DNA of 60,000 nucleotides from Hydractinia symbiolongicarpus (lineage: Eukaryota; Cnidaria; Hydrozoa; Anthoathecata; Hydractiniidae). Shown piece after piece: positions 35,001-44,595 of this stretch; within the stretch, counting starts at the first letter, position 1; the number at the start of each line of letters is the position of its first letter. Both the position numbers and the translations under genes were made by a program. The notes beneath the pieces were generated by a model. The model had not been told where the DNA came from, searched no databases, and saw nothing but the letters and a program-made list of their open reading frames with translations. The stretch covers positions 19,532,001-19,592,000 of the forward strand of contig NC_079876.1 of assembly GCF_029227915.1 (NCBI RefSeq), read 5' to 3'.

Positions 35001-37650
35001 TCGTCGTGTTTTCTAGCAATGTATAAATCTTAAACAAACCAATGTTCAGATTTTAGCTAGGAACGTAGATTTCAAGGCAGCATTCTGCTAGGAAGCTATA
35101 GCTAGCCTTATTTATTCCCATTCTCTAAAGTTTTTACTTAGTTTGGTATATCAATATTTTTTTTGTTTTGGTTGTGGCTAGCTCTTCATAGCCATCTCTG
35201 GCAAAAAGTGAAAGTAGCCAAATGCAGTTTTGAGCTAGATACAACAAAATTATTATGCTAACTGCAGTTAGGTAGGTAACCTTTTATTACTGTTATGAAA
35301 ACTTATTCTGAAAAATTAAATGGCTGAGTGATATTTTTAACTGGACAGGGTAACAACAAGCTTTTTCCTGTGTTTTATTTAAACCGAAGTTGCAAAACAT
35401 TTTTTTGGAAAAGGGTAATATGTCTATATGCCCGTTTAACTCTGTTTAACTGTACTAACCGCTCAGCCATGTGTTGTCTATATTATAATACCCGTATACG
35501 TCTGTCCGTCCGTCTCTCTGTCACGCAAAATGGTAGCTTAGCTGCGCAATTTTTCCACGGGCTAAGGACTAGTTATATATATTATTACACCATAATTGAG
35601 TTAAGTGGCAGGAGATGCAGGGCGATATGCTTGGAATTGAAGGACATTATATCAAACATCAAAAGCAGACCAAGGAAATGCATGGGTAGGCTGGTGAGAT
35701 GGGATACAGCTATAATCACATTGAAAGCGTTAACATACGGGTGGTTTGCAATACTATCCATCACTTGGCCCAAACAATAAAGGCATCTAAAAACTTGTTT
35801 ATATTACATATTCTCTTATTTTTGTAATATTTTCTATGGCGTTCTTTGTTGTGTTAACAACTGTAACAAAGAACGAAAGAAACGTTTTTACAGTGAAAAT
35901 TATGTTCTAAGTTTACTTTGACGATTTGTCGAACTTTTGTTTTAACGTCTTCTCTTTCATTGCACATTACAAAATCATAAAGAAGTGGTCTTTTCATAAG
36001 TGGCCTTTATTTCGAGATAACATTAAAGTTTAGTTTGTTTTGCCTATGTAAGAAAAACGTTTTTAGCTTCTTCAAAATTTTTATTCCTTCCCTCAGTGAT
36101 ACTTATGTTGTAGAACATTTTGAGAGTAACATGGTGATTTCTATCTGTGCGACATTTACCGTTTTGATCATCTATTTTGGTGCGACATTTGCTGTTGCGA
36201 AATTTACCGTTGATCATCGATTATGGTGCGACATTTGCTGTTGCGACATTTACCGTTGAGTTTGCGACATTTACTGTTGACTTGCGACATTTACCGGCGA
36301 CGTTGCGGCATTTACCGTTGATTGCGACATATCACGTTGATTGCGACATATCCTGGTGTAACATATATATATTTTTTTGAATCTCGTTAATACCATAAAG
36401 GAAATGGTTTCTATCAAAAAATGTTTTGTTTTCTGCAAATTGCAGCAAGCTGAAATAATTTCTTGGACTATTGACTTCTGTATTTTTGAGGCCAGACAAT
36501 GTTCTCCTGTATTGCTCCTATAAACAGTCATTGTACGTTAATATTTCGCTAGAAATAAGTTTAGTCTTCTTTTTTAACCTTTTGTTATTTGTCATATCAC
36601 ATTTCATTCAAATAGAAATAGAATTTGGTAAAGTTTACAATGAAGAAATTATACCACAAAAATCTTGGCGCAAGGGTAGCTGCACAAAAGAGTTCTTGCA
36701 TTGTAGATTTGGTGCGATATTGTACATACCTTCTGTTAACATGTCTGTTTCCGATAAATTTTTTCTTCTTAATGACCACATTGAACTAAAAAAATGTGAT
36801 ACCACATCAAATTTAATACAAACCTTTTTTTACCTTTTAATATTTTTCCAATACATTCTTTTTTGCTATTTAAATGTTTTAGCTATAATAACGAGCGGCA
36901 TAAGAAGAATTTACACATAGCACACTTAAAACACAGGAAACTTTTAACTATGTTATGCAGGTACACACCTTTTGGAAACTATCTAGGACTTCTGGTTTTT
37001 GTTTGTCTTGTTACCTGCTCCTTGGCTTATGAATCGAAGTTTTTTTTATTTACTTTCACTTCTTTTTAATACACTTAAAAATCATTACCCCGGAATTTTT
37101 CAGCCTAAACGAACAGAATATCAGGGCCCAACAACTTTTAGATGAAATCAAAAATTTACAAATGAGGTTAGTACGATTTGTTTTTTATAAAATCATTTTT
37201 TAATGATCATTGGCAAATGATAGTGTATACGAAAAATTTTTGGTTTGTCATTTCAAACAATAGTTGGAAATGAAAAGTAAAACATGTTCAACATTTTTCT
37301 TCATTTATAAAGGAAAAACTGCCAGGTTTGTTATTATCAAGGAGATATAAATTGCATTTGCTTTATCAGTTTCAATGATATTAAAAATAATCCTTGAAAA
37401 ATGATCATTGATACCCTACTTCAGCCTTTAGCAAGTGTTTAATACTTTTTGTATTCCGTCTAGGAATTCAAGACTTTTGTCATCACAAGAAGAAGGCGGT
37501 GTGCAATTTAAGGATAAATACCTGCCAGGAAAAATTGCATCTTTGTTTAAAACACTGTTCAGGGAGCATTATAGTGATGCACGATACTTTCTGAAAGAAA
37601 AAAATTGCACCGATGATCAAATTTATTATCATCTTGGAAATGTGCTCTGG
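17793..37650 (+). CDS. Coiled-coil host gene, eight short exons, partial
   Basis: Not recognised by name. Exons inferred from splice sites and phase: 17793-18012, 18188-18277, 31354-31407, 31963-31992, 32136-32189, 36883-36960, 37104-37166 and 37464-37650. Every exon after the first begins in phase 2, every exon before the last ends in phase 2, and none contains a stop in that frame. Exon 1 encodes a mixed segment (FGLKWLRCDVDSFVTKLESF). Exons 2-7 encode charged heptad-like helix: AELKNLLAEREKE, LKEQRAKIIEYEKELEER, FQQELSRRQLYIKEIKER, LNEQNIRAQQLLDEIKNLQM. Exon 8 encodes a compact segment with GKIASLFKTLFREHYSDARY and ends in phase 0 at GTAAGT, so the gene continues. The 5' end is also missing. 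Exon 2 uses a weak donor (GA|GTTAGT). The 13-kb intron 18278-31353 is filled with transposons. A possible later exon is at 51678-51775. That the first two exons and the rest are one gene is inferred from phase only. Confidence 0.55.
18964..20406 (+). pseudogene. THAP-domain transposase remnant (Kolobok/P-like)
   Basis: 18964-19165 encodes a C2CH THAP zinc finger: SCFPFGCTNQ, VSFHRIP, WLNKI, SDQSFYICSSHF. There is no ATG; the frame opens at GTG right after a TAA. Splicing to 19506-19580 continues it as WAELTGIKRKRQLTEDVIPT, the usual end of the THAP module. A further piece (19744-19920) carries KSVGPNTFTRSVRTQCD. 19970-20400 carries an acidic stretch and then LSCLKTCITRVVKRG, SQPIVNGRAAGNLLLSAAIF and SGNTYARIAEMM, the conserved region found in THAP-type transposases of cnidarians and fish. 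The acidic part is frame-shifted by a 4-base deletion near 20080, and the gene is cut off at 20406. Family name (Kolobok versus P) is tentative. Confidence 0.75.
20011..20611. repeat. Inverted duplication inside the THAP transposase remnant
   Basis: 20011-20142 is repeated in reverse complement at 20472-20611, with about 330 bp between. The minus-strand arm keeps a continuous reading frame through the acidic segment (SGDECPSDDSLYSPQLQI, then NNSEEESCDTAECN). The plus arm has lost four bases after ATCGACGACAA and is frame-shifted. Either one arm is a second, older copy inserted head to head, or the region was duplicated before the plus arm decayed. Confidence 0.85.
20672..21690 (-). pseudogene. 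P2X7-C-terminal-domain protein, complete but with two TAG codons
   Basis: Minus-strand exons 21690-21402, 21042-20922 and 20828-20672; GT-AG introns, phases consistent, 189 codons including the terminator. Residues 1-80 are acidic (SESDNSL, LQPYDLEPLVSDEGE). Then come the zinc-binding motif NWCECGNCKAM and ESVCCVES, then CVTEGADFQ, LTKAILETALSALHE, RGDTLDLKNESYRYAGYKQF and RLGKGVRRVNSSCVVWGIG. This is the soluble domain related to the cytoplasmic ballast of P2X7 receptors, here without the channel part, as is common in invertebrates and often in transposon-rich surroundings. In-frame TAG codons occur at 20951-20953 (codon 127) and 20789-20791 (codon 150), where the family usually has Leu and Trp. 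Two single-base nonsense changes in an otherwise intact frame suggest recent loss. Confidence 0.85.
22072..22444. repeat. 41-bp minisatellite, nine units
   Basis: Nine tandem copies (40-46 bp) of a unit reading TTCTCGCCTYGTTGGCTTGG then CAAAGCACATATACAATACA. Two units start CACCGC instead of TTCTCG, giving a higher-order mix. Long open frames on both strands (for example 22020-22469) result from the repeat lacking stops and are not genes. It lies in the large intron of the coiled-coil gene. Confidence 0.95.
22445..23127. other. No gene recognised
   Basis: Between the minisatellite and the Helitron array. A near palindrome around 22945-22985 (TTAACCGGTTA, ATAATGACAATAACCGTAAC) is the only structure seen. 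Confidence 0.4.
23128..23848 (+). mobile_element. Non-autonomous Helitron, array A unit 1
   Basis: Starts TCATATATAATAATACGC after an A. Ends with hairpin GTGGATTTCTCCAC, then GGGTCTTTATCGACTAG followed by T. A TC start, a CTRR end and a hairpin about 12 bases before the end are the Helitron hallmarks. There is no Rep or helicase coding sequence. Its CTAG directly abuts the TC of the next unit. Confidence 0.82.
23849..24431 (+). mobile_element. Non-autonomous Helitron, array A unit 2
   Basis: Begins TCTCTATAATAATACGC immediately after unit 1 and ends with hairpin GTGGATTTTTCCAC and CGACTAG at 24431. Shares with unit 1 the blocks GTGTGTCTGTGACAGGCAAA, GAAGCCATTACAGTGCACCT, TTTTTCACCGCGTGGGTAAC and AATGGACGGGTT.ATGACGTC. 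Confidence 0.85.
25678..27949. mobile_element. Non-autonomous DNA transposon with ~75-bp inverted repeats
   Basis: Left end begins CAACCTCGTTCCCCG and right end, inverted, begins CAACCTCGTCCCCAGGG. Both then share ATCTTGTATCTTTTCTGACC and GGGACGGCGATACGAACATG, giving about 75 bp of inverted repeat with few mismatches. Candidate 8-bp duplication GGCTGTAG (25670-25677) versus GGTTGTAG (27951-27958), with one mismatch and a one-base offset. The interior has no gene. It includes a copy of the 6540-6790 repeat at 26640-26890. Solitary ends with CCTGGGGACGAGGTT or similar occur at about 20897-20912 and 33405-33421, so the family is dispersed. Confidence 0.7.
27983..29115 (+). pseudogene. Non-LTR retrotransposon reverse transcriptase fragment
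   Basis: First frame (27983-28450): LVFIDLQKAFDTVDHAILLS, GIRGFPKQWFKSYL, NGVPQGSVLGPLLFLLYIND and the active site FADDTCLLF. After a frameshift near 28400-28450 the thumb and C-terminal part continues: YLGIYLNENLSWFYHY, LRRVNGILSKLRCYL and LSYATQVWG. Further broken pieces up to about 29115 include SIHYQAIKNWNSLQ. There is no endonuclease domain in front, so the copy is 5'-truncated as LINE insertions often are. It belongs to the Jockey/CR1/Rex-like group; I cannot be more precise. It sits 34 bp after the TIR element. Confidence 0.9.
30583..30999 (+). mobile_element. Decayed Helitron, array A unit 4
   Basis: Starts TCTCCTATAATAATACAG and carries GTCTATGACAGGCAAAGTGG. The 3' end is degraded: GTGCTTTTCCCC in place of the hairpin, then ATTGACTAG at 30999. 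Confidence 0.65.
32001..32033. repeat. (CTTT)n microsatellite
   Basis: About eight uninterrupted CTTT units lie just downstream of the donor of the 31963-31992 exon. Confidence 0.95.
32190..33097. other. Intronic stretch, no gene recognised
   Basis: Follows the donor at 32190. AT-rich; the short minus-strand frames (32209-32430, 32421-32678) are compositionally biased and not recognised. Confidence 0.4.
33098..33292 (-). pseudogene. LINE ORF2 N-terminal remnant with 2A-like motif
   Basis: The minus-strand frame ends with a Leu-rich stretch and GGDIETFPGPNGP. This resembles the leucine run plus GDIExNPGP (2A-like) leader found at the start of ORF2 in several invertebrate LINEs. The key Asn is Phe here (FPGP), so ribosome skipping would not be expected. 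The frame stops 12 codons later, with no endonuclease domain after it. Confidence 0.55.
33293..34979. other. No gene recognised; one solitary repeat end and a G-run
   Basis: Contains CCCTGGGGACGAGGTT (33406-33421), matching the ends of the TIR element family, and a run of about 14 G at 34534-34547. Several TAGCTAGC clusters occur near 34020-34115. No coding sequence was supported. Confidence 0.4.
34980..35475 (+). repeat. Dispersed repeat, copy 1 (second copy about 45600-46490)
   Basis: Shares with 45600-46000 the blocks AAATCTTAAACAAA.CAAT, CGAGGCAGCATT-like sequence, TTATTTATTCCCATT and TATATCAATATTT. Its tail (GCTTTTTCCTGTGTTTTATT, then AAACCGAAGTTGC, GGAAAAGGGTA, ACTAACCGCTCAGCC) matches the tandem units at 46000-46490. 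Confidence 0.7.
35477..35572 (+). mobile_element. Minimal (96-bp) Helitron-like element
   Basis: Starts TCTATATTATAATACCCG, has GTCTGTCCGTCCGTCTCTCT and GTCACGCAAAATGG like the longer copies, and ends TTTTTCCACGGGCTAAGGAC then TAG, followed by T. Nearly all the interior is missing and the 3' hairpin is weak. It is inserted next to the dispersed repeat ending at 35475. Confidence 0.6.
35573..36146. other. No gene recognised
   Basis: A plus-strand stretch at 35585-35780 is relatively GC-rich and open in both directions, but I do not recognise a product. The remainder is AT-rich intron-like sequence. Confidence 0.4.
36147..36356. repeat. Short minisatellite, about ten GCGACATTTACCGTTGA units
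   Basis: About ten degenerate copies of TTGCGACATTTACCGTTGA with lengths from 15 to 33 bp, some with an inserted TCATCGATTATGG. It lies in the coiled-coil gene intron 32190-36882. Open frames across it are a by-product. Confidence 0.9.
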
Positions 37651-38119
37651 GTAAGTGGAATGATTTTAATATTTGTTTTTTCAATATAAATATTAAAAAT
37701 AAATATAGCACGAATTTTTGTTAAGTAAGTTATACTTGACCGCGCGGAGGTTAAGTTGAAAATATATTTCTCAAAAGAATTTAAATCACTTATAACCACA
37801 CCGTCAGTTCGCGATATGGAGTTACTGTTAAATAAATACCATGTTTTGTGAGTACTTACGCACAGAATCATGATTTTGTAATATTCTATATGGTCTTTCC
37901 TCACAAGATTTTACACAAAATGTAAAACACAATAGTTACTGGGAAACAAAAAATCAATACTTTTGGCATTTTGCATATTTTCTTTTCCCATAAAATCTAA
38001 CACATCAATTTTTTGTCTAGAAAAATATGCCTTTTCGATATATTGCATATATACCGTACTTCCCTAAAAATTTACACTAAGTATGAAAATTTATAGCTTA
38101 CAAGGTGTCTATTGTATCG
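37651..38119. other. Intron start after the last supported coiled-coil exon
   Basis: Opens with GTAAGTGG at 37651. No matching acceptor plus open exon could be supported downstream to 41280. Confidence 0.4.
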
Positions 38120-38600
38120 TACCGTCTCCAACGGACGTTTAGGGTGGCAGTAACCCTTTTTTAGCTGTCACTCAGTGTATTATTTATACCATTTTTTTAA
38201 TACTTCCTAAAAATACCACTAATATCTATATTAAGGTAAACCACAAGTAAAAGTGTTACCCAGCATTTAAAACCCCTGTGGTGCAATAAATTAGAACCGT
38301 AAATTGTGCCACACATTCAGGTGGAGCACTTTTGTACAGGTATACCTATGTCGGCGAAAGTTCAAAAATGAATGTTACTCTGGGCAGCGTTCTCAGTACA
38401 GGTAAACAATGTCGCACATTCATGTAGGTACAATATCTTTTTCGAAAAAAACTTTACCGCAACTTCGGTTTAACAGAAACCCAGGAAACAACCCGTCGTT
38501 AAGGTGGCAGCAACCCTCTTATGGCTGTCCAAGTAGCTGAATTATTTAGTCAGTGTTTTAATTATATCTTTTTTTTACTATTTCCTAAAAATATAGGCCT
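38120..38600 (+). repeat. Imperfect direct repeat, about 370-bp spacing
   Basis: 38125-38220 (ACGTTTAGGGTGGCAGTAAC, then TTAGCTGTC, AGTGT, ACTTCCTAAAAATA) recurs at 38495-38600 (GTTAAGGTGGCAGCAACCCT, then TGGCTGTCC, AGTGTTTT, ATTTCCTAAAAATATA). The intervening part has paired GTACAGGTA motifs. Confidence 0.65.
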
Positions 38601-38704
38601 TAATACATAATAAAATGATTTTAAAAAAATCGGCATCTACGAGCTCCACCTTTTTACCATCTCGTTATTTTTCATCAGCTTCTGTTTTTAAATGAACCTT
38701 GGGT

Positions 38705-39290
38705 TAAACCTGTTAAAACGATGTGCGGAGTTTTTTTGTTCATTCATATTTTTTCAACAATAGCCTTTTGTTTTTTCAAAAGATTCTTTGTTAGCATCCC
38801 CTGCAGCATCAAAGGCTGTTAAAGAAAAATATTCCGAATAAAAAGATTTCCGCACACCATATCATGGCTGCATGATTCATCAAGCATGTCTGAAAATTTT
38901 CAAGTAAAACGAAAATGCTATCGAAAATTAAAGGTCGTGCAGTGTAGCATAATGAAGATTGTCTTAAATTTCTACTTAATGTGCCATCTTAGTTGTTATT
39001 AACGTTTCTCTTTAATAATAACGTCACTTCTTTTTGTACAATTTCGCAAGCGCGTAGACTAAAGCTATATCCAGCAGAAGTAATTAATTATTCATGAATT
39101 TTAATTTAAAGAGGAATTGTTGAGGCTAAATATTTTTGGTGAAAGATAATAGCATTATAGCCATAAAATCGTGATAAGTATGTTATAACAGAAAAAATAT
39201 GGTTATATAGTCTGAAAATAACCTTTCGTAACTAATTAGTAAAGAAAAATCCGATTTTTAAAAGGATTACTTCCATCTTAAGAAAAAAAT
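38705..39290 (+). repeat. Dispersed repeat family, shorter copy (longer copy 9850-11270)
   Basis: Same landmarks as 9850-10250 and 11130-11270 in the same order (GATGTGCGGA, ATCATGGCTGCATGATTC, TTGTTATTAACGTTTCT, AAAATATGGTTATATAGTCT), but without the 880-bp centre. The join of the outer parts is near 39165. Confidence 0.65.
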
Positions 39291-41284
39291 TAAACATTCA
39301 CCATTAATAACTTTGTAAAACAATTAAAATCAGTCTACCGCATGGTCTATCTGTAACAACACATATTTACAAGTATTTGTAAATTAAGAGTAAATTAATT
39401 AATTAATTGTACAAGTAAATTAATTTATGCGTAAAAAATTGAATAATAACAGAAAAACAATAATGGCGGCTAAGTTTATGTGCGAAAGGGACGCTGGAAT
39501 GTTTATGTTCTGCTGGTCTGAATTTATTTTTGTGAAAAATAAAATATTTGGCATTGTTAGTATAGCTTACCGTGCAAACAAAATTAAATAGCTTTTAGTT
39601 GTACTCTTTTTTTTTGCAGTGCAGTTGAGGAGGTAGCTACTAGACTAGAGCTAGAAAGGCTAGCTATGCTAGCTTTTGTGCACATGGTGTAGTAAAAAAC
39701 ACAATGTAGCTAGGTTTGCTCGAACACATGTTTAGCAGCTATCTAGCTAGCTCAAATACAACACAAGGTATATACAGGTATACATAACTAATCCTATTTC
39801 TCCAGAACAGACCTTCTTTTACACTCTAGCTAATATTCTTTCTAAGGGAGGCAGAACACAAAAACATAAAAATAAATAAAAAATAAGCATAAACAAAAAA
39901 ATAAAATCACATGCTGTTGATTTGGTTAAAAAAGGTTAAAAAACTGGATTAAGAAGTTCATACCATTTAATTAAGCAAATAGTTATACGCTTAATTAATC
40001 TGCACGTACCTTCTAATTAGTCTTAATTAATCGGTTACAGATTAAATAGCAATCGGTTACTGATTTTAAATAACAATCGATTACAGATTAAATAACAATT
40101 TTCTCTGACTGCGTGAAATGTAACATCCTATGTTTTATGACTTTTAATCTCTTAGTAAAGCAACAAACATAAAATTATTGAAAAAGGTCAATTGGTTTGA
40201 CCTTAGTGGCCATTTAGTTGTAAATGAGTTTCCAGGGACCCGTTTTGTGAAAAAGCAAAAGTGCAATATGATGAAAAAGAAAGATGAAAAAGAAAGATAT
40301 TGAGCTAAAACTTGTTAGGAGATGCTTTTAGGCTGGTCTGATGGGATTGGCATAAAAAATGATTCTCTAATAGCTATACTTTCCGAATTTCAAAATTTAA
40401 GCATTTAAAGCAGGGCGATAAGTTTTTTATAGACAATTATAAATTTTGACCTAACAATAACAAGTTAGGTAAAAAATTTTGACAATACGATTTTATTTAG
40501 GTGTATATGCACGTTACAACAACAGTAACAGACAAAAGGAGCCGGTTATTATATATACGTTCAAACGTATATATCTGATCTCTATCTGACACATGGTTAC
40601 GTTGATGACGTTTAATGACTCAATACTAGTATAATATATAGCTACACGCGACCATAATGCCGGCGTGATAAAGCCTCAACTTAGATTTATAGAGGTTTAT
40701 GTCAGCAATAAGTCGCCTGCAAGACAAAAATGGAATTAGAAAGACTGCATGTTCCTAAAAAGATACTAAAAACTTAACTAGCTATAGCTAGGCATCTTCA
40801 GTGTAATTCTAATCACAAAACCCTCTGATAATTCTGTGGCTAGCTGAAAGTACTTTCACTTTTAACTATAATATAAAATAAAGATCGCTAAAAATCATAA
40901 CTATACCTTGGTTGGCACAAACCTTGTAGCTACAAAAGTACGTCTTAGGCCTTTGCTAGCTAGCTAGCTATAGATGGATGAAAACTTTAAAATAAATATA
41001 AATTTAAAATTTGTATGTAGCCAAAAAACAACACTGCAATCATATTCTCTCGAAGCAAAAACTCCAAACACTTTAGCTAACTTGTTTCTGATTAAAAATA
41101 AAACATAAATTATTGCAATACAGTGTTCTCGGCGGTCCGCATGCAATTCTTAACATAATGACCAAACTTTGAATAAATTAAAAATCAGCACGAATCGTGC
41201 TGATTTTAACCAGCCTGGCCAAGGTCATTTCTTCGCGCCGTCTCGGATATCAAAAAAGCGAAAAATTGCCCTGGGAAGGAGGAT
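39291..41284. other. No gene recognised
   Basis: AT-rich, with TTAATTAATT clusters near 39380-40030 and TAGCTAGCTA runs near 39715-39750 and 40955-40970. A GATTAAATAACAATCG.TTAC triplet repeat is present at 40035-40100. No coding evidence. Confidence 0.4.
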
Positions 41285-41816
41285 GAGAATGGTATGCAAC
41301 TGAAATGACTGATTTTTGTAGATTTACATTTAATGTGGCTTTTTATATTTCTGTATAAGCTTTTAAGGGAAAGACAATATTTAAAATGTGTAAAGAACTT
41401 ATTTTGATTGATTTGTGCTAACTCTTGCAGGCCTCCTTTTTGACATTTCAGAATAAATTACTGAGGGTTTTCAATATCATCACTTATAAGATGTACATAT
41501 TTGAGATGCGTTATTTCTGACATTGTTATTATCCGTGTTGTGACTGTTGCTGTTCTTACTGTCGGTTTTGTGAGTATTGGTGTTGTGAGTGTCGATGTTG
41601 TGAGTGTCGTTGTTGTAACTTTTTATGAACTAGATTTTGCACCTTGGAAGCTATTCTTTTTTATTTTCTGTCAGATTTGACATTTGACATTTTGTGAAAG
41701 ATTTTAAGAACATTTTTTTGTATAGGCATTGCTCACGTCAGCAAAACATCTAAAGTAAATTATTTTTTTAATGGCCTTTTGCCTAAGTGGATTTTTCCAC
41801 GGGCCTTATCGACTAC
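41285..41816 (+). mobile_element. 5'-truncated Helitron, array B unit 1
   Basis: Matches the last 560 bp of array A unit 3, including GATTTTTGTAGATTTA.ATT, AAGGGAAAGACAATATTTAA, the GTTGTGAGTGTCGATGTTG tract and CCTAAGTGGATTTTTCCACG. It ends CGACTAC, a mutated CTAG. It is preceded by CCCTGGGAAGGAGGATGAGA, like an end of the CCTGGGGACGAGG family. Confidence 0.7.
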
Positions 41817-42172
41817 TATATTATAAAGTTGACAATAAATTTATTAATGAAATGGTTTAATATGTAAGAAACTGCCGAATTATCCTGCGACTAACTTCGC
41901 ATGTTGTTCTATTAGGCTGGCACAAGATTCAGTTATTTTCTTTAATTCACCGTAAAAATTTAATCTCAATGTACTTGTTGTATTAGGGGGTGAAAAATAG
42001 AAACAACGGTAACATGTGACCGCAAAAAGAATAAAAAACCCTGCAATTTTGACATAAGTACGTCGAGAATGTTTCATTAAGGGGTAGTGGCTTGTGAAAT
42101 ACCGTTAAAACCGTTAAAAACAGAAACAAATGATGCTGTACTTCGTCAAACAATAGTTTTTCGCAACAAAAA

Positions 42173-44595
42173 TCTCTATATTAATAAGCCAGTTCCGTGT
42201 GTCTGTAACAGGCAAAGTTGATATCGTCATTTTCCTTTGATGTTGCCGAAAAAAATCTTTGATGTTGCCGAAAAAATTATGTCTTCTTTGTCGTGAAAAG
42301 CCGCGAGTTTTGTGTGGTTTGTTAAATGAAGTTCTAGCACAAAGTAACGGAAATTGTGTTTGCAAAAAAGATGGCTGTCCTTTTTAAGCATTTGTCTTCT
42401 CTTGCCTTCAAAATAAATCTTTACAAAAGCATTTAAAAAGGGGCATGGTATATAAATGAAGTATAGAAAGGTTTCTGTAAGGTTTGTTTATGTTTTTTAA
42501 AGTTTTGATGATATTATTGATGCGAGACATGTTTGTTAGCTAGCATCAACCACACCAACAACAACTAGCTAGGTAGCTAGGAATTTATAAATATGTAGCC
42601 ATGTTCTTTATACCTAGCTAAGTCTCCAGTTTATATTTAAGTGACCAGCTATTAGCTGCTGTAGCTACCTTATGTTAGCTTCAGTTTTATGTTGCTTTTT
42701 ACATGTAAGCTAATCTTAGTGGTCTTTGCTAAGAATGTGACTGTAACTTATTTTAATTGACATTTTAAGCTTAAATTAACAAGCCACAACAACTTTTAAA
42801 AAAGTATTACATAATATTTAAGAAGAGTTTAAGGACTGTTTTTAAGCAAATAATGTATTTTTCACAATTTGTGTATGCAAATAATGTATTTTTCACATTT
42901 TGTGTAACTAAACTTATATACATCGGTTACATGCAATATGACGAAACGATTTTTATTTAACGTGTAGTAATTCTGGTACCTTAAGTGTAGTGATTTTTGT
43001 TGTTCTAGATGTTCTAACTAAAATGTTTTTGTTTATGGCATTTTGTCTCAATTAAGAAAAGTTTCAACTTTTTTGAGGGAGTACAACACCGAAAAAACTT
43101 GTGTTTTTTTATATTTTGTTTAAATTCTTACCGGGCAGGACTCTGTACAACATACCGAAATGACTGATCCCTCTCTATTTATAAATTTGATGCGTTCCAA
43201 ATCACAGTTTTTTGAAATTTTGGGTAATATTTAATGAGTACAAGATGCAAATACTGATTTTTGTTGAATCAGAAGTATTTCCTACAACCATTCTTTTTTT
43301 ACACTTTTGTGGAGAAAAAGTGTATGCAATATCATCAGAATAACTGATTTTGTTGCAAACTGTTTTTCTTTTTCAAATTTTGGATTGAAATATTGTTATA
43401 AGGGCATATATCAATAGACATATATATACCAAAATAGTTAAATTCTGCAAACTTTGATTTTGTCGTTCACCTCTCATCTTTTATATTTTGATTAAACTTT
43501 TGAGGAAAACCATAGGAATTATTTAGAATTTGTATTTTGTGTTGCAAATTTAGTGCAAAAATTTAACTGTTGTGAGGGAGGACCATATGCAATTATATAT
43601 ACTAAAAATAATAATTTGATATTCTACAAGTTGTATTTTTGTATGCACTTAAATGACTGCTTTTTCTGAGTTGAATTTGATGGGTTTCATATCAACTTTG
43701 TGGAAGATTTTATGGCTGAAGACAATATAGAACATGCCAATTGAACTGATTTTTGTTCATATTTTGATTTGCTCCTCATAAACCTTTGTGTTCTACATTT
43801 ATTGTAAACTTTTGTGAGGAAGGACCATATATATATACAATGTTTTCAAAATAATGATTTTTGTTGATTTGAAATTTACTCCTTGCATATTGCTTTTTCG
43901 ACATTTCAGGTTAAAATGTTTGGTAAAGTCAGTACGGATCATTAGACAAAAAATTGTTTTGTTAACCGGTTAATTTTTACATTTTGTGCATATTTTTGCG
44001 GGAGAGGATGGTATGCAACCGAATAAATGATTTTTCAAAGTTTAACTTTTTGTTTTTAGGTGTTTTGTGTTTGTTTAAGTTTGGCTTTTTGATATTGTTT
44101 AAAATGCGTAAAGAACTTATTTCATAGATCTGTGCTTACTGTTGCAAGCCTTTCTTTTCGACACTTTAGATTAAAATATTGAAGGTTTTCAACATAATCA
44201 CATAATAAGATGTATACATATTTGAGATATGTGTTATTTCTGACATTATTATTATTATTGTTGTCGTAACTGTCTGGGTTGTGACTGTCAATGTTGTAAC
44301 TTTCTACTAACTAGATTTTACACCTTGCACGCCGTTGTTTTTCATATTTTGTCTGAAGTTTTGTTGGGAGGATTTCATGCGATTTGACATTTGATATTTT
44401 GTGTTAGATTTTAAGAACTTTTTTGTTAAATTATGACTTATATACTTTCTTTTTATGCATTTTCAGATTATTTTTTTTAGTAAAAGGCATATTCAATATA
44501 CTGAAATATTTGCTGATGTCATCAAAATTCAAATGACAGAACTTTTCAATTGTTTTTCTGCCTAAGTGGATTTTTCCACGGGCCTAATCGACTAG
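42173..44595 (+). mobile_element. Helitron, array B unit 2 (2.4 kb, non-coding)
   Basis: Starts TCTCTATATTAATAAGCC with GTGTGTCTGTAACAGGCAAA and ends with hairpin GTGGATTTTTCCAC and CGACTAG at 44595, abutting unit 3. The interior (42930-44480) is a run of degenerate units with TGCAATAT and ACTGATTTTTGTTGA motifs, as in array A unit 3. No Rep/Hel gene. Confidence 0.78.

Noticed and set aside
36035-36380. Valine/threonine-rich plus-strand frames
   Set aside because: They run through the GCGACATTTACC minisatellite and reflect its period.
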